A stretch of DNA of 64,000 nt from G965232465 sp965232465 (GTDB taxonomy: Bacteria; Pseudomonadota; Alphaproteobacteria; JAQWUY01): assembly GCA_965232465.1 (NCBI GenBank), contig OZ246977.1, forward strand, positions 2,108,001 through 2,172,000, in the 5' to 3' direction. A program made the position numbers and the translations under genes. The notes under the pieces were generated by a model. The model had not been told where the DNA came from. It did no database searches and saw nothing but the letters and a program-made list of their open reading frames with translations. The stretch's first letter is position 1, and every line of letters begins with the position of its first letter. Below, in pieces: positions 49,601-55,672 of this stretch.

Positions 49601-52600
49601 GTTACGGATAGTGGGAAAACCCTGACCATAAAGGATGCGATTACCACTGAAACAACTGTTACTGTGGTATTGGCACATCCTGCATATGCGGATAAGACTG
49701 TATCGCTTAAATTGTCGACGGAGCCGTCGAAGATAAGTACAAGCGGGCGTACTGGGTCGGGCAAGTGGGGTAAAGTGTACACCACAGATTATAAGTTAAG
49801 ATCTTCGGTGGGGAGCATAAACTTTGTAGCAAGCGATTATACCTTTTCGATTGTGGCAGCTGGCGGCGATGATGGCAGTGGCAAACCCCAAACCACCACC
49901 GGTATTGTTGATGGTAATGATTATACAGGGGCAATTAACATCAGAACCGGGGCTATTACTGGGACGAAGCTGACCAAATCGGGAACCTTGCTAATAAAAA
50001 TTGTCCGTGCGGCAAAAGGGACTGGAGCAGCGAGAGTAGATGCGGTTACAGAATATCAAAACTTTACGGTGGGCAAACAAGTGTTGGGAACGGATGTAAC
50101 CACCGCCCCAGCGGTGGCAAAAGCGACCAATGAAGATGGCAAATGGAAGGACAGTACTTCCACCAAGATTAATCTGAGTTATACCTTGCCGGGCGGGACA
50201 ACCGCATCCCAATACAGTTGGGCGGTGGCTAAGAAATCAAGCGATGCCCCCGATGGGACACTAGTCGCTGATGGCAGTGGTAATATCAGTGGGGCAACAT
50301 CCGCTGGTACAGCGGAAATCACCATAACCGCAAATAACAGCAACACCAAATACTCAGGGTCCATACGCACAGCGGACTTTACCATTGCTAAGCAAGTGTT
50401 GGGAACGGATGTAACCACCGCCCCAGCGGTAACAAAAGCAACGGGGGAAGATGGCAAATGGAAATCGGATACTTCCGCTAAGATTAATCTGCGTTATACT
50501 TTACCGGGTGCTACGACTGCATCCCAATATAGTTGGGCTGTTACGGGCAAATCAGGGGATGCCCCCAGCGGTACATTACTTTCTGATGGCAATGGTCATA
50601 TCAGTGGGGCAACCTCTGGTGGTACAGCGGAAATCACTATTACTGCCAACAATGGCAACAAAAAATACTCGGGGTCGATACGCACAGCGGACTTTACTAT
50701 TGCCAAGCAACAGTCCAGCGACCACACGGGCTTTGCCGTATCTGCCACCGCTATTGCATGGGCAACCGCCAGTACAGCCGTATCCTATACAGAGGCAAAC
50801 AAGCCTGCGAGTATTAGTGCCCCCACATACACATTGATACAGGCGGGGACAACCGCCGGTACTTTGGCGGCGGATGGGCACGGTTCTGTGGAGGTGGCGT
50901 CTGCGGATGGCAAAATTGCAAAAACTGTGCGCGATGGGGTGGTAAAAGTGCGGCTTACATATGCGGCAAACAGCAAGTATGAAGCGATGACTAGGGATGT
51001 AAATGTAACCATCAATAAGCAAACAGCGACGGGGACGCTGAAGGTAACCAATCTGGATATAATTTATGTCTCCGGTACCAAAACGATACGAACCGCCGAT
51101 GTGATAAACAATTTATCGATAACGGGGGGTACAAGTGTCAAAGGCGATTGGACCCTAAAAAGCCTGACAGATACGGATAGTCATGCGAACCTTGCCATTG
51201 ATTCGGGTGGCAAGAGTATGACCCTATCGGGTCCCATTGGGGCGGGGACAACGGTTAGTGCGGTGTTTGAGAGCGTTAAATATACGGATACAACCGCCAG
51301 TTTTGAAGTGTTCACCAGCTTAGGGACATTGAGTACAGGCACCCGCACCGGATCCGGCAAGTGGGGACAAAAATATAGCACAGATTACAAGTTAAACACT
51401 TCTGATTTGGGGGAGACATTTACCACAGGTGCCAGTGGCGATTTCACATTTTCCATTGTCCCCAGCAATAATGGGGATGCAGGCACCGGGCTGACACCCA
51501 CCACCGCAGGGATTGTTGCCATGGGGCAAACGGCGATTGACAGCAAGACCGGGGATATTGAGGGGACAAAACTGACCAGAGGGGGAACCCTGTTGGTAAA
51601 AATTGTCCGTGCGGCAAAAGGGGGATTACCGACACTGACCGAATATCAAAACTTTACTGTGGCTAAGCACAATGCGGATGACCACAAAAACTTTGTGGTA
51701 CTTGCCTCTGGCATAAAATGGGCGGCGGCCAGTACAGATGTTATATATGCAGCGGCAAACGCACCTGATGGTATTGGTAGCGCCACATATACCCTGATGA
51801 ATACGGGGACAACCGCCGGTACTTTGGCGGGGGCTGTGGGGTCTGTGACAGTGGCACAAGATACAGGTGCCATTGCAAAAACCGTCCGCAGTGGGGTGGT
51901 AAAAGTCAAGGTTACCTATGCGGCAAACGATAAATACGAACAAATTATCAGAAATGTGGATGTGCCGATTCAACGGCAAGCGGCACCGGATGTGTCGGGA
52001 CACATGGTTACCTATACAGCTGCCCCATGGGGCAGTGTAGTTACCCCAACACACACCGGTATGCCACAGGTGGCGGGAACGGATGTATACACCCCCACAT
52101 ATACACGCAAATCATCGACAAATGGGGGTAGGCAAAATGTGGAAGGTATCGTCGATTTTAGAACAGGTGTTGTACAAAACGCCCAATCCTCTGGTACCAT
52201 AACTGTAACGGTCGCATATCCCCAAAATGTGCGCTATGAGGCAGCAACAACCACACAGGATGTAACCGTAACAGTACAGCGACAGCAACAAACCGCAAAG
52301 GCTAGGGCACTGCATGCAACTTGGAAAAAAGATGCAACAGGAGCCGATAACTCCGCTACTCAGGAAATTTTTGGTAGCAAAAGTATCTATACTGCATTGA
52401 GAGATGTCAAAGGTTTCCCCAATTCATTTCTTATTGCTCTGACTATCGAAGATGCATCGACTGGCTTAACAGATGGTGCTGTATATAGCGATAGTAATGT
52501 TTTCGTACAAGATACCGAGTACTATTTTGATACTTCTTCAAAAGCTGATGCGATACTCGCTGTTCAAAATGGTGTAGGTGATGTGCAAATAATTGCACGG

Positions 52601-52720
52601 GATATTCGTGGTTCCCGTACAAATAAAGCCATAAAGCTTACATTTACTTTCAGTGCCTCAAGGGATGGTCGCTACGCCGCAGGGGCAGCCCCCGTTGTTA
52701 CATACTGGCGTTCAAGATAA
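43616..52720 (+). CDS. Giant intimin/invasin-type inverse autotransporter adhesin
   Basis: 3,034 residues from the ATG at 43616 (AAAGG nine bases upstream; 43607 and 43514 are weaker in-frame starts). A signal peptide (residues about 1-24) is followed by an inverse autotransporter beta-barrel (about 30-275; GVGYRDKTLNWDI, NAFFDSKDGTKD and RRIGNN are typical). A linker region precedes about 18 Ig-like extracellular modules, most ending in a K-Q pair (modules listed separately). The terminal 140 residues (from about 2890) form a unique tip domain with no recognised family. The protein should be anchored in the outer membrane with its repeats exposed, acting in adhesion or invasion. No LysM domain is seen before the barrel. 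Ligand unknown. Confidence 0.85.
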   Translation: MYIKRTLLATASVIVLAYTTPVFTDDTDKVVHATGNLFIDTINKRGIFEWIRGGVGYRDKTLNWDITAFSNLSETKDTVTYVQTSYNRQKSVNRLNLGLGYRKRIDTTADPLIVGVNAFFDSKDGTKDILTFKASDTFQRFSVGAELKTAQFDMAANLYRRIGNNIIDDKKVLQGWDITAKGSMPRYEQVSVGVNTYRFEGVGDTVVKGNKLIAEFTPNAMVTVRGEYDKPSGKSAQTDISVDFKLAFGKSIQDQLKSASVSGKDSVWHKRYDKVERHYDIKTAEVQEAQSAPTLGTAISSTDLATNKISGGDGTAETSAYTLQNGEQYDVEDFVGDIPDTLKTTGGAIDPTKVTVKIEQVDGDGKEGTDYQFYASDGTTTVSLANVTADSQFKDIAGGKAATLKLTYSASGFEDRVVFVKAIAISQIGSVLSDSDKTHNTITGGDGISQATAYTLTNAQTYDVKTFIGTVPTGVTPTVTAERVSGTSGTDFQFKTGGSDVTVGNAAYSSTLEDKAGAGAAVIKLTYSAAAFTNRVVYVQTNGAFAGSLTMADFVIPYAAGTVTVSTADILGKLTVSGSQTQKSDWTIKSLTESHANLTVVNNNSLTISGAIGTPTTVTAVFEHTDSEYADQSRTFTLSTGAGTLGGTPTGLSGKWGKTFTVDYKLNSSDTVGDVTVSFDTSADFRFSIVTGTVPSDAPSGTKATTTGILDTSKTAINTNTGAIDGTALTKSGDLLVKIVRAAKDGLPELTAYENITVNKQVLGTDVTTIPTISNGGDNKWKPGNAKFDLTYSNLPGGLAANAFTWAVAGKTGAVPSGTLAIDSDGKISGATSAGTVVITLTAKGDKYSGSLTLADFAIAKQTGTDTLSMGDLVISYESGDSDRTVTTAEIFGQLSVSGGQTQKSQWTLVSVADTDNNGDLAVTGGGKTLTISGEITTKTTVTAVLSHPAYANKTVALELSTEPWKISTGGRTGSGKWGKSYTTDYKIKSPIGGQTFKISDNDFTFSIVAAGGDDGSGKTQTTSGIFDTSKTAINASTGVIDGSALTKSGTLLVKIVRKAKGSVDAVTEYQNFTVSKQDSSDHPSFAVTAGAITWATASTAVSYTENASKPTGISTSPTYALITSGTTAGATTGANAITVASGDGKIANTSKNGVVKVRVTYPANDKYETITKNIDVTVNKQAGTGALTMGAIVIPFGASDSSKPVTAAIITDKLTVPSSLGVKSDWTLTGLSKKDANSNITIDTGGKSLTISGAFTTSTTVTATFESDKYATRTADFELSTGAGTLSSGTRTGSGKWGKTFTTNYKLKTSDTVGEVSSTFNLNTDFTFSIVAPATAITGFTSTTDGLVNGQLTGAIDGKTGAIFGNKLTKSGKLLIKIVRAARGGLPALTTYQNFDVSKQVLGTDVTTRPAVTTASSEDGKWKASGGKINLRYTLPGTTTPSDYSWGVKPATSGGPSGTLTIDASGDISGATSGGTAEITITAKSDNKKYSGAIRTVDFAIKKQTVANNTLTVAPLVVTYAQGTKTVTAADILGKLSITTGSTKNDWTVQSLTNTDSNTKVTVNGKTLNISGAITTPTTITVVFESTKYTDVTKTFELSTQAAQVIDGTPMGLSGKWGKGTVTPDYKLDLTDQGQSFVKATDYTFSVVPSSDGGKGGKDATTAGIVASGQNAISNTKTGAIDTSKLIKSGKLLIKIVRAAKGSGANAVAAATEYVNFDVTKQVLGTDVTTAPAVAKAINEDGKWKSDTSTKINLSYTLPGGTTASQYSWAVAKKSSDAPDGTLVADGNGHISGATSGGTAQITITAKSSNAKYSGSIRTADFTIAKQVLGTDVTTRPAVAKATGEDGKWKSATAAKIALNYTLPGGTTASGYSWAVDKKSGAEPSGTLAIDQTNGHISGATSSGTAEITITANNSNKKYTGSIRTADFTIAKQTGTDTLSMADLVISYASGDGNRKVTSAEILGQLSVSSTGTAQTQKSQWTIKNLTETHANLTVTDSGKTLTIKDAITTETTVTVVLAHPAYADKTVSLKLSTEPSKISTSGRTGSGKWGKVYTTDYKLRSSVGSINFVASDYTFSIVAAGGDDGSGKPQTTTGIVDGNDYTGAINIRTGAITGTKLTKSGTLLIKIVRAAKGTGAARVDAVTEYQNFTVGKQVLGTDVTTAPAVAKATNEDGKWKDSTSTKINLSYTLPGGTTASQYSWAVAKKSSDAPDGTLVADGSGNISGATSAGTAEITITANNSNTKYSGSIRTADFTIAKQVLGTDVTTAPAVTKATGEDGKWKSDTSAKINLRYTLPGATTASQYSWAVTGKSGDAPSGTLLSDGNGHISGATSGGTAEITITANNGNKKYSGSIRTADFTIAKQQSSDHTGFAVSATAIAWATASTAVSYTEANKPASISAPTYTLIQAGTTAGTLAADGHGSVEVASADGKIAKTVRDGVVKVRLTYAANSKYEAMTRDVNVTINKQTATGTLKVTNLDIIYVSGTKTIRTADVINNLSITGGTSVKGDWTLKSLTDTDSHANLAIDSGGKSMTLSGPIGAGTTVSAVFESVKYTDTTASFEVFTSLGTLSTGTRTGSGKWGQKYSTDYKLNTSDLGETFTTGASGDFTFSIVPSNNGDAGTGLTPTTAGIVAMGQTAIDSKTGDIEGTKLTRGGTLLVKIVRAAKGGLPTLTEYQNFTVAKHNADDHKNFVVLASGIKWAAASTDVIYAAANAPDGIGSATYTLMNTGTTAGTLAGAVGSVTVAQDTGAIAKTVRSGVVKVKVTYAANDKYEQIIRNVDVPIQRQAAPDVSGHMVTYTAAPWGSVVTPTHTGMPQVAGTDVYTPTYTRKSSTNGGRQNVEGIVDFRTGVVQNAQSSGTITVTVAYPQNVRYEAATTTQDVTVTVQRQQQTAKARALHATWKKDATGADNSATQEIFGSKSIYTALRDVKGFPNSFLIALTIEDASTGLTDGAVYSDSNVFVQDTEYYFDTSSKADAILAVQNGVGDVQIIARDIRGSRTNKAIKLTFTFSASRDGRYAAGAAPVVTYWRSR
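48785..49417 (+). repeat. Tandem B-B module pair (315 bp + 318 bp)
   Basis: Two consecutive B modules repeat with a 315-bp period, sharing VLGTDVTT, EDGKWKS and YTLPGGTTAS. High nucleotide similarity suggests recent duplication or gene conversion, and slipped-strand or recombination events could change copy number in frame. Confidence 0.8.
50081..50710 (+). repeat. Second tandem B-B module pair (315 bp + 315 bp)
   Basis: B5 and B6 are both 315 bp and resemble B3 closely; B5 shares long identical stretches with B3, including SSDAPDGTLVADG. The preceding A5 also resembles A2, so the A5-B5-B6 block may be a copy of an earlier A-B-B block. Confidence 0.8.
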
Positions 52721-52782
52721 TACCCGGCTTAGATTAATATGATGCGATTGATGATTTTAGTAAGGGTCTGAATATGTGCCTG

Positions 52783-53697
52783 TTATACCCAAGATAAAAT
52801 GTATACCACATACGCCCCCAAGGCACATATGCCGATGGTTTTTTTACATTTTTGGTGATATATTGCCCATATCAACAGCCCGGATATAAGGGGAATTGTT
52901 ATTGTTTCGATAATAAAATCTTGGGGGGTTATGGGAATAAATTGATATGCTCCAATCCCCCCAAGCACCAATAATCCATTAAACAGATTTGATCCCAATA
53001 CATTACCAAGGATCATTTCCCCTTGCGAGCGGCGGGCGGCGGATATGGTGGTGGCGATTTCCGGCAACGATGTGCCCACCGCCACCATCGATACACCAAT
53101 CACCGCTTGGGATACGCCCAATTTCATGGCAATCGATATGGCACCATCAATAAGTACATCAGACCCGATAACCAACATCAATATCCCCGCCCCCACATAC
53201 ACAATAATTTTATACAGGGGCATAGGGATAAAATCCTGTTCTGATTCACCAGACATGGGGCGTTTTAAGGCAAACACAAAGTATGCTATCAACACCCCCA
53301 AGCTGCCGATTCCTAATATAGGTGTCATACCGCCAAATACGACCATTGCCAGCAAGGGAATACCTGCGGACACCATAAAAAACACACTTTCCAGACCAAT
53401 ATTTTTTATTTTATGGGCAATCGGTGATAAAACCATCCCCAATCCCCCAATAAGTAAAATATTTGCCATATTGCTGCCCATCACATTACCAACGGCAATG
53501 TCAGAGCTATCCCTTAATACGGCCTTAAAACTGACGAATAATTCGGGGGCGGATGTGCCAAATCCAATCAACAACACAGACGCCAGCACCTTAGGAATCC
53601 CCATTTTATCCGATGCACACAACGCCCCAGACAACACCCATTCCCCGCCCATATATAACAATCCAATGCCTGCTATAATATAAATAATATCCATCAT
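52783..53697 (-). CDS. Ca2+/Na+ antiporter, CaCA superfamily (YrbG-like)
   Basis: 304 residues with about ten hydrophobic segments. The two inverted alpha-repeats that form the ion site are plain: GFGTSAPELFVS in the first half and AVGTSLPEIATT in the second, each followed by GNVMGSN or GNVLGSN. These match the YrbG/CaxA group of sodium/calcium exchangers. It would extrude Ca2+ across the inner membrane. It faces the adhesin gene tail-to-tail, 62 bp away, and is divergent from sufE. Confidence 0.85.
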   Translation of the reverse strand: MMDIIYIIAGIGLLYMGGEWVLSGALCASDKMGIPKVLASVLLIGFGTSAPELFVSFKAVLRDSSDIAVGNVMGSNMANILLIGGLGMVLSPIAHKIKNIGLESVFFMVSAGIPLLAMVVFGGMTPILGIGSLGVLIAYFVFALKRPMSGESEQDFIPMPLYKIIVYVGAGILMLVIGSDVLIDGAISIAMKLGVSQAVIGVSMVAVGTSLPEIATTISAARRSQGEMILGNVLGSNLFNGLLVLGGIGAYQFIPITPQDFIIETITIPLISGLLIWAIYHQKCKKTIGICALGAYVVYILSWV

Positions 53698-53842
53698 ATG
53701 CTATTTTCCCCATATATAAAACTGCTTAGGTGTAAGGGGTTTAAGCGTTGCTGTCAAGGGTTTATTTTGATATAAGGGGGGTAAAAGGTATATAAACTTG
53801 ACTATGTACTATACAAGTGTAAAATATGCGTAATACATAAAA

Positions 53843-54259
53843 ATGGAAAAATACATGACACACGCACCACATATTATGGAACTTATTGAAGACATGGCGT
53901 TTTTTGATTGTTGGGAAGAACGCTATGAATATATTATTGGTTTGGGCAAAAATCTGCCCCGCATGGACGATGCGTTAAAGAGCGACACTACAAAAATCGA
54001 GGGCTGTATGAGCCAAGTATGGATGATTGCCACCAAAAACATCGATGGCACCGTATCCTTTATCGCCGACAGCGATGCCATATTGGTACGGGGTATCATT
54101 GGGTTTTTAATGCACATATACAACAATCAACCGCCCAACATTATTCAAAATACCGACATTCAAGCGGTGATGCGGGATATTGGCTTCGACAAACACTTAG
54201 CGGGCAGTCGACGCAATGGCTTATCCGCCATGATACGACGCATTCAGCAAAGCGTATAA
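53843..54259 (+). CDS. sufE: SufE family sulfur acceptor
   Basis: 138 residues. The acceptor cysteine lies in EGCMSQVWM (Cys about 55), the family's hallmark, and the C-terminal LAGSRRNGLSAMIRRI is typical. SufE takes persulfide sulfur from SufS and passes it to the SufBCD scaffold for Fe-S cluster assembly. No suf genes are adjacent. A promoter-like TTGACT/TAAAAT pair (53798-53825, 16-bp spacer) lies just upstream. The ATG at 53855 with GGAAAA before it is an alternative start four residues in. Confidence 0.88.
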   Translation: MEKYMTHAPHIMELIEDMAFFDCWEERYEYIIGLGKNLPRMDDALKSDTTKIEGCMSQVWMIATKNIDGTVSFIADSDAILVRGIIGFLMHIYNNQPPNIIQNTDIQAVMRDIGFDKHLAGSRRNGLSAMIRRIQQSV

Positions 54260-54324
54260 TATATGTGCATATTTATACCCCACAATTTTTAAAATCGCTC
54301 AGATCATAAAGAATGGGGGAAAGA

Positions 54325-54460
54325 TAAAAGGGGGCGGCTGTCGATTATATTCAATTTAACCGATTTAGAAAGGAGTCACAGTACGATATGCAAATCGACT
54401 GCAATAAAAAAACCGCCCCCCCATACACATGAACCCTAAATGTGTTTGTGTGTACATGTA
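54325..54460 (-). ncRNA. Predicted small RNA 1 (about 135 nt) between sufE and grpE
   Basis: On the minus strand, TTGACA (54495-54490), a 17-bp spacer and TATATG (54472-54467) predict a start near 54460. The transcript would end with a strong stem, CCGCCCCC (54413-54420) with GGGGGCGG (54330-54337), followed by UUUU (54326-54329), a Rho-independent terminator enclosing an inner domain. Inside, GTCGATT pairs with AATCGAC, and ACTCCTTTC lies exposed, a possible ribosome-binding-site target motif. No open frame is evident. No known family is recognised. Its neighbour at 54522-54597 is arranged the same way, and the two units share flanking sequences such as AAAGATAAAA and TTGTCAATA. Confidence 0.6.
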
Positions 54461-54466
54461 GGGATA

Positions 54467-54495
54467 CATATACCCCAAGGGTTACGCATTGTCAA
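54467..54495 (-). promoter_or_regulatory. Promoter of small RNA 1
   Basis: Minus-strand TTGACA, 17 bp, TATATG. The -35 box is a perfect consensus and the spacing is ideal. Confidence 0.6.
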
Positions 54496-54521
54496 TAAGA
54501 AATAAACGAAAAGGGCAAAGA

Positions 54522-54597
54522 TAAAAAATGCAAAGGGGGAGTGGGAGTATCCATAAGGGAAGTCAGGTCCTTATAAAATTGATTACTCCCCCAATGC
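54522..54597 (-). ncRNA. Predicted small RNA 2 (about 76 nt) between sufE and grpE
   Basis: A minus-strand promoter TTGACA (54632-54627), 17 bp, TATACT (54609-54604) predicts a start near 54597. The RNA begins directly with the 5' arm of a long stem: GCA-UU-GGGGGAGU pairs with ACUCCCCC-UU-UGC (arms 54585-54597 and 54530-54542), and a six-U tract follows (54523-54528). An inner hairpin, ATAAGG with CCTTAT, has a loop containing CCTGACTT. Compact closed-stem structure, consensus promoter and terminator make a real RNA gene likely. It is not a recognised 6S, tmRNA, SRP or RNase P RNA. Confidence 0.65.
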
Positions 54598-54603
54598 AAA
54601 GAC

Positions 54604-54632
54604 AGTATATACCAAGGATTATATATTGTCAA
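54604..54632 (-). promoter_or_regulatory. Promoter of small RNA 2
   Basis: Minus-strand TTGACA, 17 bp, TATACT, 27 bp downstream of the grpE stop codon. This is among the best sigma70 matches in the window. Confidence 0.7.
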
Positions 54633-54658
54633 TACTAAAAATGCACATATGTGCGTGC

Positions 54659-55339
54659 TTATATTTTTGATTTTGATATTGTATCCGATTCCGTGTCGGT
54701 TGCACCATCGGTGGTAATGGCTTTTGCCACATTGACCATTGCCGGTTTTAATAAACGGTCGTGCAATGTGTATCCTGCGGACATCACAAAGGCAATTTTA
54801 CCTGCCTCAATATCAGGGGTTTCTGTTTCGCCCATAGCTTGGTGCATATTATGGTCAAAATCATCCCCTACGGTGGGTAAAATTTGTGTAATACCATTGC
54901 GCTCAAAGGCATTGAGAAATTCCTTTAACACCATATCCAACCCAAACGACAAGTTGTTTAACGCCGGTATATATTTTTTATCTGTATCGGAAATAGACGC
55001 CATCGCCATGCGTAAATTATCCGCCACACCGAATAAATCCCGTGCCAAAGTCGAACATCCATACTTGCGTTCCTTGGCAATTTCTTCGTCTGTGCGTTTA
55101 CGCATGTTTTGTAAATCGGCAATTGCCCGTAACACATCGTTACTGGAATCCGCCAATTTTTGTTGTAAAATGGCAACCTGTTGTTCGGCGGTCAAGTCTT
55201 CGAAGGGGATTTCAGGCTCCGCTTGTTCTTCTGTTTCCACAGTTTCATCCACAGTACACTCAGTTGCTTTATCTTTATGTACTTGATCTTCGGTGACTTG
55301 ATCGTCATCGTTAGCTGCATCTTTGTCTTTTTTTACCAT
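54659..55339 (-). CDS. grpE: Nucleotide exchange factor GrpE
   Basis: 226 residues. The acidic N-terminal tail leads to a long helix (LTAEQQVAILQQKLADSSNDVLRAIADLQNMRKRTDEE) and the C-terminal beta domain with the typical motifs DNFDHNMHQAM-like (here DDFDHNMHQAMG) and GYTLHDRLLKPAMVNVAK. It releases ADP from DnaK. It is divergent from dnaK-dnaJ and has its own RpoH-type promoter. Two small RNA genes follow on the same strand. Confidence 0.95.
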   Translation of the reverse strand: MVKKDKDAANDDDQVTEDQVHKDKATECTVDETVETEEQAEPEIPFEDLTAEQQVAILQQKLADSSNDVLRAIADLQNMRKRTDEEIAKERKYGCSTLARDLFGVADNLRMAMASISDTDKKYIPALNNLSFGLDMVLKEFLNAFERNGITQILPTVGDDFDHNMHQAMGETETPDIEAGKIAFVMSAGYTLHDRLLKPAMVNVAKAITTDGATDTESDTISKSKI

Positions 55340-55394
55340 ATCTGTTATCCTAGTGTTATTTTACGCATAAAAAAAATGTTGTTCCTTACGCCAT

Positions 55395-55423
55395 ATATGG
55401 GGTGTACAAAGGCAATTTTCAAC
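55395..55423 (-). promoter_or_regulatory. RpoH (sigma32-type) heat-shock promoter of grpE
   Basis: On the minus strand, GTTGAAA (55423-55417) and CCCCATAT (55402-55395) are separated by 14 bp, matching the heat-shock consensus CTTGAAA-N11-16-CCCCATNT at all but one base. It lies about 55 bp upstream of the grpE ATG. Confidence 0.75.
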
Positions 55424-55543
55424 CCCTTTTACATAATTTTATACAGGAATTTTATATACATCATATATTATGTATCGCCCCACCGGAACCCATTGAAAAA
55501 TTACCCAATTTTTATAACATAATTTAAAAAAATGTTTCTATCC

Positions 55544-55572
55544 CTTGAAAACATAAAAATTCCCCCCCATAT
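55544..55572 (+). promoter_or_regulatory. RpoH (sigma32-type) heat-shock promoter of dnaK-dnaJ
   Basis: CTTGAAA (55544-55550), 14 bp, CCCCATAT (55565-55572): a full match to the heat-shock consensus, with the same spacing as the grpE promoter on the other strand. It lies about 100 bp before the dnaK ATG. Confidence 0.85.
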
Positions 55573-55672
55573 GTGTACCATGAACGCAAGGGAAAATCCC
55601 CTGTATACGACAGATATTGTAAAATACAGAATTGTACCCTTGCACAATTATACATTTGAAAGGAATAAAACT

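Larger units (their letters stand above)
44498..52288 (+). repeat. Module array in the adhesin: order D D A B A C A B A B B A B B C A C E
   Basis: Comparing the protein with itself shows five module types. A is about 217 residues, B about 104, C about 104, D about 115-130 and E about 103. Boundaries follow the recurring K-Q pair. In base coordinates: D1 44498-44887, D2 44888-45240, A1 45240-45898, B1 45899-46201, A2 46202-46849, C1 46850-47161, A3 47162-47818, B2 47819-48130, A4 48131-48784, B3 48785-49099, B4 49100-49417, A5 49418-50080, B5 50081-50395, B6 50396-50710, C2 50711-51022, A6 51023-51670, C3 51671-51979, E 51980-52288. B modules start VLGTDVTT. Two A modules are never adjacent. 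Confidence 0.8.

Noticed and set aside
44498..52288. Possible CRISPR or satellite array
   Set aside because: Repeats of 300-660 bp encode protein modules in one continuous frame, with no short repeats separated by unique spacers.
54555..54575. Plus-strand GTCAGGTCC resembling part of the SRP RNA core
   Set aside because: It lies on the strand opposite the promoter and terminator, and the following GGAAGGAAGCAGC part of the SRP core is absent.
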